From the NCBI GenBank assembly GCA_965221725.1, contig OZ244909.1, positions 1,426,001 through 1,490,000 of the forward strand: a stretch of 64,000 nucleotides of DNA, read 5' to 3'. Below, in pieces: positions 51,806 to 60,256 of the stretch. The notes under the pieces are model-generated. The model ran no database searches. It was not told the DNA's origin and saw nothing but the letters and a program-made list of their open reading frames with translations. How positions within the stretch are numbered: the first letter of the stretch is position 1; every line of letters starts with the position of its first letter. The translations under genes and the position numbers were made by a program. Source of the DNA: HK1 sp965221725. Lineage in GTDB: Bacteria > Pseudomonadota > Gammaproteobacteria > HK1.

Positions 51806-52940
51806 ACGCGAACGCATGGATCCGGCGACGGCTCCGGTCGCCTCCGACCTCAAGGCCCGCCTGGACCCCTACATGGCAGTCATCGGGCCGCTGGCGATGA
51901 TCGTGATGATTCTCGCCTTCATGGGGGTGATGGAGCCGGCGCGATACTTCCGCCTTTCGAACCTCAACATCATCCTGCTCGAAGCCGCGCTCTACCTGCC
52001 GATGGCCATGGCGATGACCTTCGTCATCACCCAGCGCGGCATCGATCTTTCCATCGGCTCGATCGCGGCGCTGTCGGGCATCATCATGGCCTTCCTGATC
52101 AAGCAGTTCGGCTTTCCCGCGTGGATCGGGGTGCTGTGCGCCATCTCCATCGGCGCCGGTCTGGGCCTGGTCAACGGGCTGGTCATCACCAAGTTCCGCG
52201 TGCCGGATCTGATCGGTACCCTCGCGATGGATCTCGTGTACCGCGGCTTTGCCCTGGTGCTGGCGAAGGGCCTGGTGCTGGCGCGCTTCCCCGACCTGAT
52301 CACCAACATCGGGCGCGGGCGCCTCGACTGGTTCCTGCCGATTCCGGTGACGATCGGACTCCTGACCATGCTCGCGGGCTACGTGCTGCTGCGCCGGACA
52401 CACTTCGGGCGCTACAGCATCGCCATCGGCTCCAACCCCGAGGCGGCGGAGATGACCGGCATCGCGGTCGAGCGGCACCGGATCTACGCCTACGTCCTGA
52501 TGGGCGCCATGGCCGGGCTGGCCGGCGTCATGCTGACCGGCAAGCTGAACGCAATCCAGGCGACCTCGGCACCCTACTTCAACCTGCACGTGATTGCGGC
52601 GGTCGTGGTCGGTGGCACGTCGCTCTTCGGCGGACGGGCTTCGCTGATCGGTTCGTTCGCCGGTGTCCTGCTGTTGTCGATGATGATCAACGCGCTGGTG
52701 ACGCTGCGCATCGAGTTCTTCTGGCAGTCGGTCGCATCGGGGGTGGTGATCATCGCCTCCGTCACCCTCTACACCTGGCTCCAGAGAAAGGACCGCGACG
52801 GCGCCCGCAGCCTGCTCGCGGCGGCTCGGACCCCCGAGAACCGCCGCCTTCTGCGCCTGTCAGCCGCTATCGCCGGCGCGGTCGCCCTGATGCTCGCCCT
52901 CGGGTGGTTGCTGGCGGGCGCACCGAATCCAAGCGGCTGA
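51795..52940 (+). CDS. ABC transporter permease, RbsC/FrcC family
   Basis: Inner-membrane channel subunit of the same importer. The 381-residue protein has eight or more hydrophobic helices and the family blocks QRGIDLSIGSIAALSG, NGLVITKFRVPDLIGTLA and AIGSNPEAAEMTGI, with GGTSLFGGRASL near the end. A further hydrophobic segment at the C-terminus (RLSAAIAGAVALMLALGWLL) is not usual in RbsC. ATG 51795 lies inside the ATPase gene, so translation is coupled. The binding-protein gene follows after 28 bases. Confidence 0.92.
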   Translation: MPGKRERMDPATAPVASDLKARLDPYMAVIGPLAMIVMILAFMGVMEPARYFRLSNLNIILLEAALYLPMAMAMTFVITQRGIDLSIGSIAALSGIIMAFLIKQFGFPAWIGVLCAISIGAGLGLVNGLVITKFRVPDLIGTLAMDLVYRGFALVLAKGLVLARFPDLITNIGRGRLDWFLPIPVTIGLLTMLAGYVLLRRTHFGRYSIAIGSNPEAAEMTGIAVERHRIYAYVLMGAMAGLAGVMLTGKLNAIQATSAPYFNLHVIAAVVVGGTSLFGGRASLIGSFAGVLLLSMMINALVTLRIEFFWQSVASGVVIIASVTLYTWLQRKDRDGARSLLAAARTPENRRLLRLSAAIAGAVALMLALGWLLAGAPNPSG

Positions 52941-52968
52941 ATCCACACTTCCGACAGGAGAAGACGCA

Positions 52969-54105
52969 ATGTCCAAGCAGCTACTGATCATGGCCGCGGT
53001 GGCGGCTCTGACGAGCAGTACCGCTCTGGCCGCCAATCTGCCGCTCAAGGCACTCCCCGACGACGCCGACCGTGACTACTGGGTGCCGGAGCAGGTGAAC
53101 GCTGAAGGCAAGCTGGAAGCCCTGCAGGCCGTCGTCGGCGGGGAAGCGGTTCCCTATTCCGGGTCTCAGGACAAGCCGATCCGGATCGCGCTGATCTACC
53201 CTTCGGCGGACGTCTCCGATTTCTGGGCTCGCAACTATCTCGCGCTGACCAAGCGGCTGGATCAGCTCGGCATCCGGTACGAGACCACCGAGTTCGCCTC
53301 CCGGCAGATCGAGCACTCGCTCCAGGCCACCTACACCGAGCAGGTGGTGCAGGACGCGGATCTGTACGACTACGTCATCTTCGGCCCTTCGGAGCTTGCG
53401 ACCCAGGCCGACAACATCGACAAGCTGGCGGGAACCGAAGGGTTCGACACCTACGTCTGGGCATTCCACACACCGCTGAAATACCTGAAGAACCAGCCCG
53501 ACGTGTGGCTTGACTTCTCGTCCGCCTACGGTGCTCTGAAGATGTGCGACTACATGCTGTCGCGGCTCGGCAACGACGTCACCTACGCCCTGAACCGCGG
53601 CATTCCCGGCATCACCGACAACCAGCGCTCGGGCGATTTCATGAATTGCGTGGCGGAGAGGGGCAACTGGAACGCGGTCTACGAGCACTATGGCGAGTAC
53701 CAGCGTGAAGGCGGCTTCGACGGGACCAATCTGATCATGCAGGCCTATCCCGAAGCCAGGGTCATCCACAACGCCAACACCGCGATGGCAATGGGCTCGG
53801 TCGAGGCGCAGGTAGCGGCGGGCAAGGAGAAGGAGATCTTCTCGACCGGCTGGGGCGGTACGGGACTGGAACTCGAAGCGATTCGACGCGGAGAGCTGGA
53901 CGCTACCCCGATGCGCATGGGCGACGACGTGGGGGCTGCGACGGCGGAGGCGATCCGGGCCGACATGGAAGGGCGCAACGACGAGCTGCCATTCGTGTTC
54001 CTCGGCCGGATCACGGTCGCGCACGACCAGATGAGCATCGAGGAGATCGACGCTCTGGAGCAGGAAGCGTTCCGCTTCTCCGGCGTCGGCGCCCTGAAGC
54101 GCTGA
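52969..54105 (+). CDS. periplasmic substrate-binding protein, LuxP-like
   Basis: Captures the solute for the ABC importer. The 378-residue protein has a signal peptide (MSKQLLIMAAVAALTSSTAL, cleavage near Ala21-Ala22) and a type I periplasmic fold. It resembles Vibrio LuxP, the AI-2 receptor, in IRIALIYPSADVSDFWARN (residues 71-89), TKRLDQLGIRYET, STGWGGTGLELEAI and MRMGDDVG, regions that hold the LuxP ligand Trp and Arg residues. No LuxQ kinase is present, so it could import AI-2 or a similar furanose or sugar. AGGAG lies before ATG 52969. A strong hairpin follows the stop. Confidence 0.85.
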   Translation: MSKQLLIMAAVAALTSSTALAANLPLKALPDDADRDYWVPEQVNAEGKLEALQAVVGGEAVPYSGSQDKPIRIALIYPSADVSDFWARNYLALTKRLDQLGIRYETTEFASRQIEHSLQATYTEQVVQDADLYDYVIFGPSELATQADNIDKLAGTEGFDTYVWAFHTPLKYLKNQPDVWLDFSSAYGALKMCDYMLSRLGNDVTYALNRGIPGITDNQRSGDFMNCVAERGNWNAVYEHYGEYQREGGFDGTNLIMQAYPEARVIHNANTAMAMGSVEAQVAAGKEKEIFSTGWGGTGLELEAIRRGELDATPMRMGDDVGAATAEAIRADMEGRNDELPFVFLGRITVAHDQMSIEEIDALEQEAFRFSGVGALKR

Positions 54106-54120
54106 GAGAACGCGAAGCCG

Positions 54121-54148
54121 GCGGCGGCGCCCTGCCCGGCGCCGCCGC
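54121..54148 (+). terminator. GC-rich hairpin after the binding-protein gene
   Basis: GCGGCGGCGCC pairs perfectly with GGCGCCGCCGC around CTGCCC, 15 bases after the stop codon. There is no T-run, so it may protect the mRNA 3' end or terminate with other factors. Confidence 0.45.
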
Positions 54149-54158
54149 AGATCATCCG

Positions 54159-54203
54159 TCGGATCCGGGCCCGCAGCCGTGAATTGGTGACATTTCCGGC
54201 TCA
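54159..54203 (+). repeat. element family A, right-half fragment
   Basis: GTCGGATCCGGGCCCGCAGC followed by CGTGAATTGGTGACATTTCC matches the right third of copies 2-5. The left part is absent. It lies between the binding-protein gene and the convergent tctA. Confidence 0.7.
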
Positions 54204-54280
54204 GGAGCGACTTCAGGCGCATGTTCCCGTCGGACGGGAATGGCGGGTGCCGCGGGTCGCGGGAGCGCGATGCGCATGCA

Positions 54281-55780
54281 TCACGCGCGGCGGCGACGGA
54301 GCTTGCGTATCAGCGGATAGCAGGCCAGCAGCACCGCAAGGGCGATACAGGTCGCGGACAGCGGCCGTTCGAGGAAGATCAGCGGGTCGCCCTGCGAGGC
54401 CAGCAGCGACTGCCGCAGCGAGCGCTCGGCCAGTGGCCCGAGCACGATGGCGAGCACCGCCGGCGCCACCGGGTAGTTCAGCTTGCGCAGAAAGTAGCCG
54501 GCCACGCCGAACAGGAACATCAGCCACACGTCGTGCATGGTCTGGGTGGGGGCGAAGCCGCCGACCACGCAGAGGATGAAGATCACCGGCGCCAGGATGG
54601 TGAACGGCATCGTCAGCACCTTGACGAATACCGGGATGAACGCGAGGTTCAGCAGCAGGGTCACCAGGTTGGCGATGTAGAGGGAACCGATCAGGCCCCA
54701 GACGAAGTCCGGGTGCTCGGTGAACAGCAGCGGACCGGGGCGCAGACCCCAGATGATCATGCCCCCGAGCAGGATCGCGGTGGTGGGCGACCCGGGGATG
54801 CCGAGGGTGATCATCGGCAGCATCGATCCGGTGGAAGCGGCGTTGTTGCCGGCTTCGGGGGCCGCGACCCCGGCGATGTTGCCCTTGCCGAAGGAATCCG
54901 GGTCGCGGGAGAACGTCTTGGCCAACCCGTAGGACATCAGCGAGGCCGGGGTCGCGCCGGCCGCCGGCAGCGTCCCGACGAAGTACCCGACCGCCGAGCC
55001 GAGCGAGGTGGTGCCGATGTAGTGCCTCACGTCCCGCAGGTTTCGGAACAGCCTGGCGAACGACATCTTCACCTTGTGCACCGTGACCTTGCCCTGGGTC
55101 TGCTCCAGCGTCCACAGCATCTCCCCGATGCCGTAGATCCCGATGGCCAGCACGAGGAAGTTGATGCCGTGCAGGAACCCTGAAATGTCGCCGAAGATCA
55201 GACGCGGCTTGCCGGAGATGATGTCGAGGCCGACGGTCGCGAGGACGAGACCGATCAGGATGGAGAAGACCGTCTTGGGAATGTCGTCGCCCCCGAGGCC
55301 GATGAACGTCGCGAACGCGAGCACCATGAGCGCGAACTCCTCGGGCGGCCCGAACTTGAGCGCGAACTCGGCCAGCGGCGGCGCGAACAGCGTGAACAGG
55401 ACCACGGAGATGGTGCCGCCGATGAACGAGGCCACCGCAGCGGCGGTCAGCGCCCGGTCCGCCTTGCCCGCCTGCGCGAGCGGCCGGCCGTCGAACACGG
55501 TGGCAACCGCGGTGGAGGCGCCGGGAATACCGAGGGTGATGGAGCTGATGGCGCCACCGTACATCGCGCCGTAGTAGATGGCGGCCAGGAAGATGATGGC
55601 CGCGGTCGGCGGCACGAGAAACGTGATCGGCAGCAGGATGGCCACGCCGTTGACCGATCCGAGGCCCGGCATCGCCCCGATCAGCAGGCCGATGGTGCAC
55701 CCGAGGAAGATCATCAGCAGATTGACCGGCTGCATCGCCTCCAGCAGTCCGGCGCCCAGCAAGACCAGTACCGTATCCAT
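54281..55780 (-). CDS. tctA: tripartite tricarboxylate transporter large permease TctA
   Basis: Large membrane subunit of a TctCBA carrier that takes up organic acids using the proton or sodium gradient. The 499-residue protein has about 12 hydrophobic helices and the family motifs IGAMPGLGSVNGVAILLPIT, YYGAMYGGAISSITLGIPG and, repeated in the second half, EAGNNAASTGSMLPMITLGI with PGSPTTAILLGG. Start ATG 55780 gives MDTVLVLLGAGLLEA. It follows tctB after 16 bases. Substrate is unknown; the family covers citrate, tartrate, terephthalate and others. Confidence 0.95.
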   Translation of the reverse strand: MDTVLVLLGAGLLEAMQPVNLLMIFLGCTIGLLIGAMPGLGSVNGVAILLPITFLVPPTAAIIFLAAIYYGAMYGGAISSITLGIPGASTAVATVFDGRPLAQAGKADRALTAAAVASFIGGTISVVLFTLFAPPLAEFALKFGPPEEFALMVLAFATFIGLGGDDIPKTVFSILIGLVLATVGLDIISGKPRLIFGDISGFLHGINFLVLAIGIYGIGEMLWTLEQTQGKVTVHKVKMSFARLFRNLRDVRHYIGTTSLGSAVGYFVGTLPAAGATPASLMSYGLAKTFSRDPDSFGKGNIAGVAAPEAGNNAASTGSMLPMITLGIPGSPTTAILLGGMIIWGLRPGPLLFTEHPDFVWGLIGSLYIANLVTLLLNLAFIPVFVKVLTMPFTILAPVIFILCVVGGFAPTQTMHDVWLMFLFGVAGYFLRKLNYPVAPAVLAIVLGPLAERSLRQSLLASQGDPLIFLERPLSATCIALAVLLACYPLIRKLRRRRA

Positions 55781-55796
55781 CGGGGCGGATCCTCGC

Positions 55797-56303
55797 TCAG
55801 GAGTACATCAGGTCGTACACCGGATAGAACAGCGGCTCCGTGAACTCCTTGGGCAGCGGGATCTTCAGCGCCCATTCGAACAGGCAGAAGATGAACACCG
55901 GTATCGCCACGGTCAGGACGCCGGTCAGCAGCCACGAGTGCCGGCCGATGAACTTCAGGTAAAACAGCAGGAACAGGAGCAGCGACGCGTACAGCCCGAT
56001 GAAGTGGGTGGCGAGGAGCAGGAAGAAGATCGCGGCCGCGGAGGTTCCGACCGCGAGCGCGGTGTCCCGCGTCATGTACGGCTCGGTCGAGCGCGACTCC
56101 GGCGTCGCGCGCAGGAACCAGCGCACAAGCGTCGCCACCGACGCCAGCAGCATGCCCAGCGAGAGCCAGAAGGGCCAGGCGCCGGAGCCCGGCCCCCGGC
56201 CCTCGGTCCAGCCGATGTTGAGCTCGGCGCTCTTGACCATCAGACCGATGGACGCGAGCGCGGTCAGAACGCCCATCACCAGCTCGGCGGTGCGCACCGT
56301 CAT
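55797..56303 (-). CDS. tctB: tripartite tricarboxylate transporter small permease TctB
   Basis: Small membrane subunit of the same carrier. The 168-residue protein has four hydrophobic segments (ELVMGVLTALASIGLMV, GAWPFWLSLGMLLAS, AVGTSAAAIFFLLLATHFIG and LLTGVLTVAIPVFIFCLFEW) and the family FKIPLP-like WALKIPLPKEF near the C-terminus. ATG 56303 is chosen because GAGGAAGGACC precedes it. It lies 282 bases after tctC, a gap filled by a degenerate tandem repeat, and 16 bases before tctA. Confidence 0.92.
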   Translation of the reverse strand: MTVRTAELVMGVLTALASIGLMVKSAELNIGWTEGRGPGSGAWPFWLSLGMLLASVATLVRWFLRATPESRSTEPYMTRDTALAVGTSAAAIFFLLLATHFIGLYASLLLFLLFYLKFIGRHSWLLTGVLTVAIPVFIFCLFEWALKIPLPKEFTEPLFYPVYDLMYS

Positions 56304-56356
56304 GGTCCTTCCTCGGCCGGTGGAGTTTCGATTCGGGTCAGCCCGGCGAGACGATT

Positions 56357-56525
56357 CCGTTCCCGGCCAACGGCGAAGTTCATACCGTTTCGGACAAACT
56401 GACGGGAGACACGCCGCTCCGGGCAAATGGCGAGAGGGATGCCGTTTCGGGAAAACAACGAGATGCCTTGCTACGGGCGAACGGCGAGAAACGTGCCATT
56501 CCGGTCACCGGCGGGACGCGCGCTG
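56357..56525. repeat. degenerate tandem repeat, about six units of 28 bp
   Basis: Units start at 56357, 56385, 56414, 56442, about 56470 and 56496, each with a core like CCGTTTCGGGCAAACGGCGA followed by a variable GAxxxxTG. Units differ at several positions. Read on the minus strand they encode repeated SPFARS peptides but no credible gene. It separates tctC from tctB, so it sits inside the operon leader of tctBA. Confidence 0.75.
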
Positions 56526-56585
56526 CGTGCGCCCCGCCGATGACCGAACTCCGGAAGAGCCCGTTACCCGATCGACTCCCGGCGC

Positions 56586-57587
56586 CTACTCGCCGGTAAT
56601 CGCGCCCGCACCGACGCTCTCGATCAGGTTTCGATGCCGTTCGAGCTGCGCAACGTGGAAGGCGGCCAGATCGTCGCCCGCGACGAACTCGTTGCAGTTG
56701 ATGCCGTCCTCGGAGCAGAACGTCTGCCATTCCTCGGACTCGAACAGCTCCCTGAAGAGATCCATGTACCACTGCCTCGCCTCCGCCGACATCCCGGGCG
56801 GGCCGTTGATGGAGCGCTGCATGTAGTACTCGATGTCGTGACCCAGTTCCTTCGCGGTGGGGATGTCCGGGTAGGCGGAGGCCCGTTCGCCCGTGAACTG
56901 GACGAGCGGCTTGCTGTCACCGGCGCGGTAGAACTCGTTCTGCTCGGACGGGTTGTTGACGGTCGAGTCGATGTGCTTGCCGATCAGGTTCTTGGCCACG
57001 GTGCCGCCGCCCGGGAACGGAATGTAGGTCACCTCGTAGCCGAACTCGTTCTCCATCATGGCGGTCAGGATCGAATCCTCCTGGCCGGAGCCGGTGCCGC
57101 CCACCTTCCACTCCTTGCCGGCCGCCTTCACCGCGGAGACGTAGCTGTCCAGGTCGGTGATGTCCGTGCGGTCCGCGTGCACCCAGAGCAGGAACGTGTC
57201 GAGGGCCATGCGTCCGATCGGGGTGAACTTCGTCACGTCGACGCCGAGCTCCTCCTGGATGATCGGCGTGGTGTAGAAGCTGTTGAGGGTGACCATGATC
57301 ACATGGTCGTCACCTTCCTTGCTCTGCAGGTACCGAAGGGCTTCGGCCCCCGAGCCGCCGGGCTTGTTGATGGGGATGAACGGGCGCGGCGAGAGGTCCT
57401 TTTTCTCGATCAGACCCTGCCACATGCGGGCCATCTGGTCGGCACCGCCGCCGGTCCCGGCCATGATGATGAATTCGACGGGCTTCCTCGGCTCCCATGC
57501 CGCCGCCGGGCCGGACGCGACCAGCGAGCCGCCGACGGCGAGCGCACCGGCCAGTCCGGCCGCAATGAACTTCCTGGATTGAATCAT
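56586..57587 (-). CDS. tctC: tripartite tricarboxylate transporter substrate-binding protein TctC
   Basis: Periplasmic receptor of the TctCBA carrier. The 333-residue protein has a signal peptide (MIQSRKFIAAGLAGALAVGG, cleavage near GPAAA-W) and the Bug/TctC fold: PVEFIIMAGTGGGADQMARM at the ligand loop, NKPGGSGAEALRYL and GTGSGQEDSILTAM. ATG 57587 is preceded by GAGGAGCTGAAGTCCC. The usual order tctC-tctB-tctA is kept. Substrate cannot be told; two cysteines near the C-terminus (CSEDGINC) may form a disulfide. Confidence 0.93.
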   Translation of the reverse strand: MIQSRKFIAAGLAGALAVGGSLVASGPAAAWEPRKPVEFIIMAGTGGGADQMARMWQGLIEKKDLSPRPFIPINKPGGSGAEALRYLQSKEGDDHVIMVTLNSFYTTPIIQEELGVDVTKFTPIGRMALDTFLLWVHADRTDITDLDSYVSAVKAAGKEWKVGGTGSGQEDSILTAMMENEFGYEVTYIPFPGGGTVAKNLIGKHIDSTVNNPSEQNEFYRAGDSKPLVQFTGERASAYPDIPTAKELGHDIEYYMQRSINGPPGMSAEARQWYMDLFRELFESEEWQTFCSEDGINCNEFVAGDDLAAFHVAQLERHRNLIESVGAGAITGE

Positions 57588-57737
57588 GGGACTTCAGCTC
57601 CTCTTCGTGGGTAGTGGACCGCTGCCGCGCTCGTCGGAACAAGTGTCACCCGAGCGGGCGCCGGTCGGAGAGCACTATCGATTCGTGGTACGTAACATAC
57701 CAGCCAACCGAGCGAGTCTGGGTATCATAGCCAACCC

Positions 57738-58040
57738 ATGGACGCAACGACCATGAAAGCGCGAACCAGCGATTCCCACCGTCCCACCGGGGCGGCGGGC
57801 AAGGCACGCGGCGGCAGGGCGGTCTACGGGGCAAGCGTGGGGATGCTGCTGCTGGAGACCCGCTTTGCGCGCATCCCGGGCGATGGCGGGAACGCCGAAA
57901 CGTGGCCGTTCCCGGTGCTGTGGCGCGTCGTCTCCGGCGCGACCCCGGACCGGCGCGCCACCGGACTCCCGGTGTACGACTTCCACCGCCTCGTATGCTG
58001 GTTTCAGGCGGGACTCCGGCCGCGCCGGTTCGACCCCTGA
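57738..58040 (+). pseudogene. fragment resembling the N-terminus of an aspartate/glutamate-racemase-family protein
   Basis: The frame encodes GMLLLETRFARIPGDGGNAE then TWPFPVLWRVVSGATPDR, which resembles the start of Asp/Glu/hydantoin racemase family proteins (LxTRFPRIPGDxGNxxTWPFPV pattern, recalled from the family). After about 75 residues similarity ends and a stop follows, so at least two thirds of the protein is missing. It lies between the divergent tctC and kdsD. Racemase-type genes often travel with Tct carriers, so it may be what is left of such an operon. Confidence 0.55.
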
Positions 58041-58064
58041 CGGGGATGACGATCGGATCGCTTC

Positions 58065-59063
58065 ATGCCCGCCGAGCCGAACCCGGAACCTGTCCGTGAC
58101 GCCGCACTGCTGGCGTCGGGCGTCTCGGTCATCGAGACCGAAGCGAGGGCGCTCTCCGCGCTGGTGGGCAGAGTGGACGCCCGGTTCGTCGCCGCGTGCC
58201 GGCTCATGCTCGCGTGCCGGGGGCGCGTCGTGGTCACCGGCATGGGCAAGTCGGGCCATGTCGCGCGCAAGATCGCCGCGACCCTCGCCAGCGCCGGCAC
58301 CCCGGCGTTCTACGTACACCCCGGAGATGCGAGTCACGGCGACCTGGGCATGATCACCAGCTCGGACATGGTGATTGCGCTGTCGAATTCCGGCGAAACC
58401 GACGAAATCCTGACCATCCTTCCCATCATCAAGCGTCTGCGCGTCCCCCTCGTGACCCTCACCGGCAACCACCACTCGCGCCTTGCCGGCGAGGCGGACG
58501 TGAACATCGACGTGAGCGTGGAGCAGGAAGCCTGTCCGCTGGGCCTGGCTCCGACCGCGAGCACCACCGCCGCGCTCGCGATGGGCGACGCGCTCGCCAT
58601 CGCGCTGCTGGAAGCGCGTGGCTTCAGGCCCGAAGACTTCGCCCGATCGCATCCGGGGGGCCGGCTCGGTCGCCGCCTGCTCGTGCGGATCGACGACTTG
58701 ATGCACAAGGGCCCCGAAGTGCCTCGCGTCAGCGCAAGCGCAGCGGTCTCCCGCGCCCTGGTGGAGATGACCCGGTCGCGACTCGGAATGACCGCGGTCG
58801 TCGACGCCTCCGATCGCGTCCTCGGCGTGTTCACCGACGGCGACCTCCGCCGGGCCATCGAGAGCGACATCGACATGAAGCGGACCCGGATCGACGAAGT
58901 CATGACCCGCGAGTGCGTCACCGTCGCGCCGGAGACCCTCGCGGCCCAGGTGGTGCCCCTCATGCAGGAGCACGCCATCAGCGCGCTGCCGGTGGTGGAC
59001 GACTCCATGCGCCTGGTGGGGGCGCTCAACATGCACGACCTGCTGCGGGCCGGGGTCATCTGA
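58065..59063 (+). CDS. kdsD: arabinose-5-phosphate isomerase KdsD
   Basis: Converts ribulose-5-phosphate to arabinose-5-phosphate, the precursor of Kdo in lipopolysaccharide. The 332-residue protein has a SIS domain (GMGKSGHVARKIAATLAS near 59-76, HPGDASHGDLGMI with catalytic histidines, SNSGETDEI) and two CBS domains from about residue 210 (DLMHKG, VFTDGDLRRAIE, VMTRECVTV, ALPVVDD). It opens the kdsD-lptC-lptA-lptB-rpoN operon. In E. coli kdsC lies between kdsD and lptC; here only 19 bases separate them, so kdsC is absent from this place. Confidence 0.95.
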   Translation: MPAEPNPEPVRDAALLASGVSVIETEARALSALVGRVDARFVAACRLMLACRGRVVVTGMGKSGHVARKIAATLASAGTPAFYVHPGDASHGDLGMITSSDMVIALSNSGETDEILTILPIIKRLRVPLVTLTGNHHSRLAGEADVNIDVSVEQEACPLGLAPTASTTAALAMGDALAIALLEARGFRPEDFARSHPGGRLGRRLLVRIDDLMHKGPEVPRVSASAAVSRALVEMTRSRLGMTAVVDASDRVLGVFTDGDLRRAIESDIDMKRTRIDEVMTRECVTVAPETLAAQVVPLMQEHAISALPVVDDSMRLVGALNMHDLLRAGVI

Positions 59064-59082
59064 CCCCCCCTGATCGACGGCG

Positions 59083-59661
59083 ATGACGGCTCCGGTCCTG
59101 CGATGGGTCCTGTACGCGGCGCTGCTGGCGGTGGCGGGGGTCAGCGCATGGTTCCTGTACGGCCGCGGTTTCGGCGACCATCCGGCCGAAGGGGCGTCTG
59201 CGGATGCGCCGGAAGCGTACATGGAGGATTTCGTCTCCGTGGAGATGGACAGCAACGGCCGGCCGGGCCGGCGCGTCGAGGCGAGCTACATGGCATACCA
59301 GGCCGACCGGACGGTCGAGCTCACCGAGCCGCGCTACTTGCTCTTTCGCGACGACGGCGAGCCGTGGCATGTGCGGTCGGAACTCGGGCGGGTGTCACCG
59401 GACGGGACGGTGCTGTGGCTGATCGGCAAGGTGGACGTGTGGCGCAACGACGCCTCCGGGGTCCGCGACCTGGACATCCGGACCGAACATCTGATGGTGC
59501 TGACCACCACGGAGTACGGAGAAACGGCCGAGCCGGTGACGATCCGCACCCCGACGAGCACCACCACCGGGGTCGGCATGCGGGCCTGGCTCGGGGAAAC
59601 CCGCTTCGAACTCCTGTCGCAGGTACAAACCCATGTGGATGGACGCACCCTGTCGCGGTAG
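59083..59661 (+). CDS. lptC: LPS export protein LptC
   Basis: Bitopic inner-membrane protein that receives LPS from LptB2FG and passes it to LptA. The 192-residue protein has one N-terminal transmembrane helix (LRWVLYAALLAVAGVSAWFLY) and a periplasmic beta-jellyroll with YMEDFVSVEMDSNGRPGRRV and VDVWRNDASG. Sequence conservation in this family is low, but position between kdsD and lptA and the domain layout make the call firm. It overlaps lptA by up to 29 bases. Confidence 0.9.
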   Translation: MTAPVLRWVLYAALLAVAGVSAWFLYGRGFGDHPAEGASADAPEAYMEDFVSVEMDSNGRPGRRVEASYMAYQADRTVELTEPRYLLFRDDGEPWHVRSELGRVSPDGTVLWLIGKVDVWRNDASGVRDLDIRTEHLMVLTTTEYGETAEPVTIRTPTSTTTGVGMRAWLGETRFELLSQVQTHVDGRTLSR

Positions 59662-60232
59662 GCGCGGGCACCGGCGCCGGCGTCCGCTCGTGGTCGCGCT
59701 GCTGGCCGGCGTCGTCCCGGTCCACACCCCGTTCCACCCCCCCGTCCACGCGCTGTCGACGGACAGCGAACAGCCGATCGAGATCGTCGCGGATGGCGCC
59801 GAACACGACGACGCCCGACGCATGACCACCTATCGCGGGAGCGTCGTCGTCGAACAGGGCAGCCTGCACATGAGCGCCGACACCGTCGTCGTCCTGTTCG
59901 ACGCGAACGATCGGGTCATGAAGATCACCAGCACCGGCGCCCCGGGCCATTTCCGGCAATTGCCCGATGGTGAGACCGACTACCGCAAGGCATGGGCGAA
60001 GCAGATGGAATACTTTCCCGAACAGGATCTCATCAACCTGTCCGGCGCGGCGCGCTACGAGAAGGACGGGAACCAGGTGCAGGCGGATCGGCTCGTGTAC
60101 GATTCGCTCAACGCGCGCTTCCGGGCGCTGACCGATACTGCGGCACCGCCCTCCGGCGAAGGCGCTCGGGCGACCGGGAAAAAATCGGAGCGCGTCAGAA
60201 TCCAGATCAGGCCGCAGAGGTCCACGCCGTAG
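59633..60232 (+). CDS. lptA: LPS transport periplasmic protein LptA
   Basis: LptA forms the periplasmic bridge that carries LPS to LptD. The 199-residue product has an Arg-rich N-region and hydrophobic signal segment (PLVVALLAGVVPV, cleavage near VHALS) and the OstA domain: PIEIVADGAEHDDARRMTTY, GSVVVEQGSLHMSADTVVV and GAARYEKDGNQVQADRLVYD. The start is uncertain: ATG 59633 or 59639 both fall within lptC and neither has a strong ribosome site, so coupling to lptC is likely. Confidence 0.93.
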   Translation: MWMDAPCRGRRGHRRRRPLVVALLAGVVPVHTPFHPPVHALSTDSEQPIEIVADGAEHDDARRMTTYRGSVVVEQGSLHMSADTVVVLFDANDRVMKITSTGAPGHFRQLPDGETDYRKAWAKQMEYFPEQDLINLSGAARYEKDGNQVQADRLVYDSLNARFRALTDTAAPPSGEGARATGKKSERVRIQIRPQRSTP

Positions 60233-60256
60233 AGTCCCGGACCCACGGCACCTCCG

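Noticed and set aside
56357..56525. Possible CRISPR array
   Set aside because: Units are contiguous and degenerate, with no unique spacers of constant length, and no cas gene is in the window.
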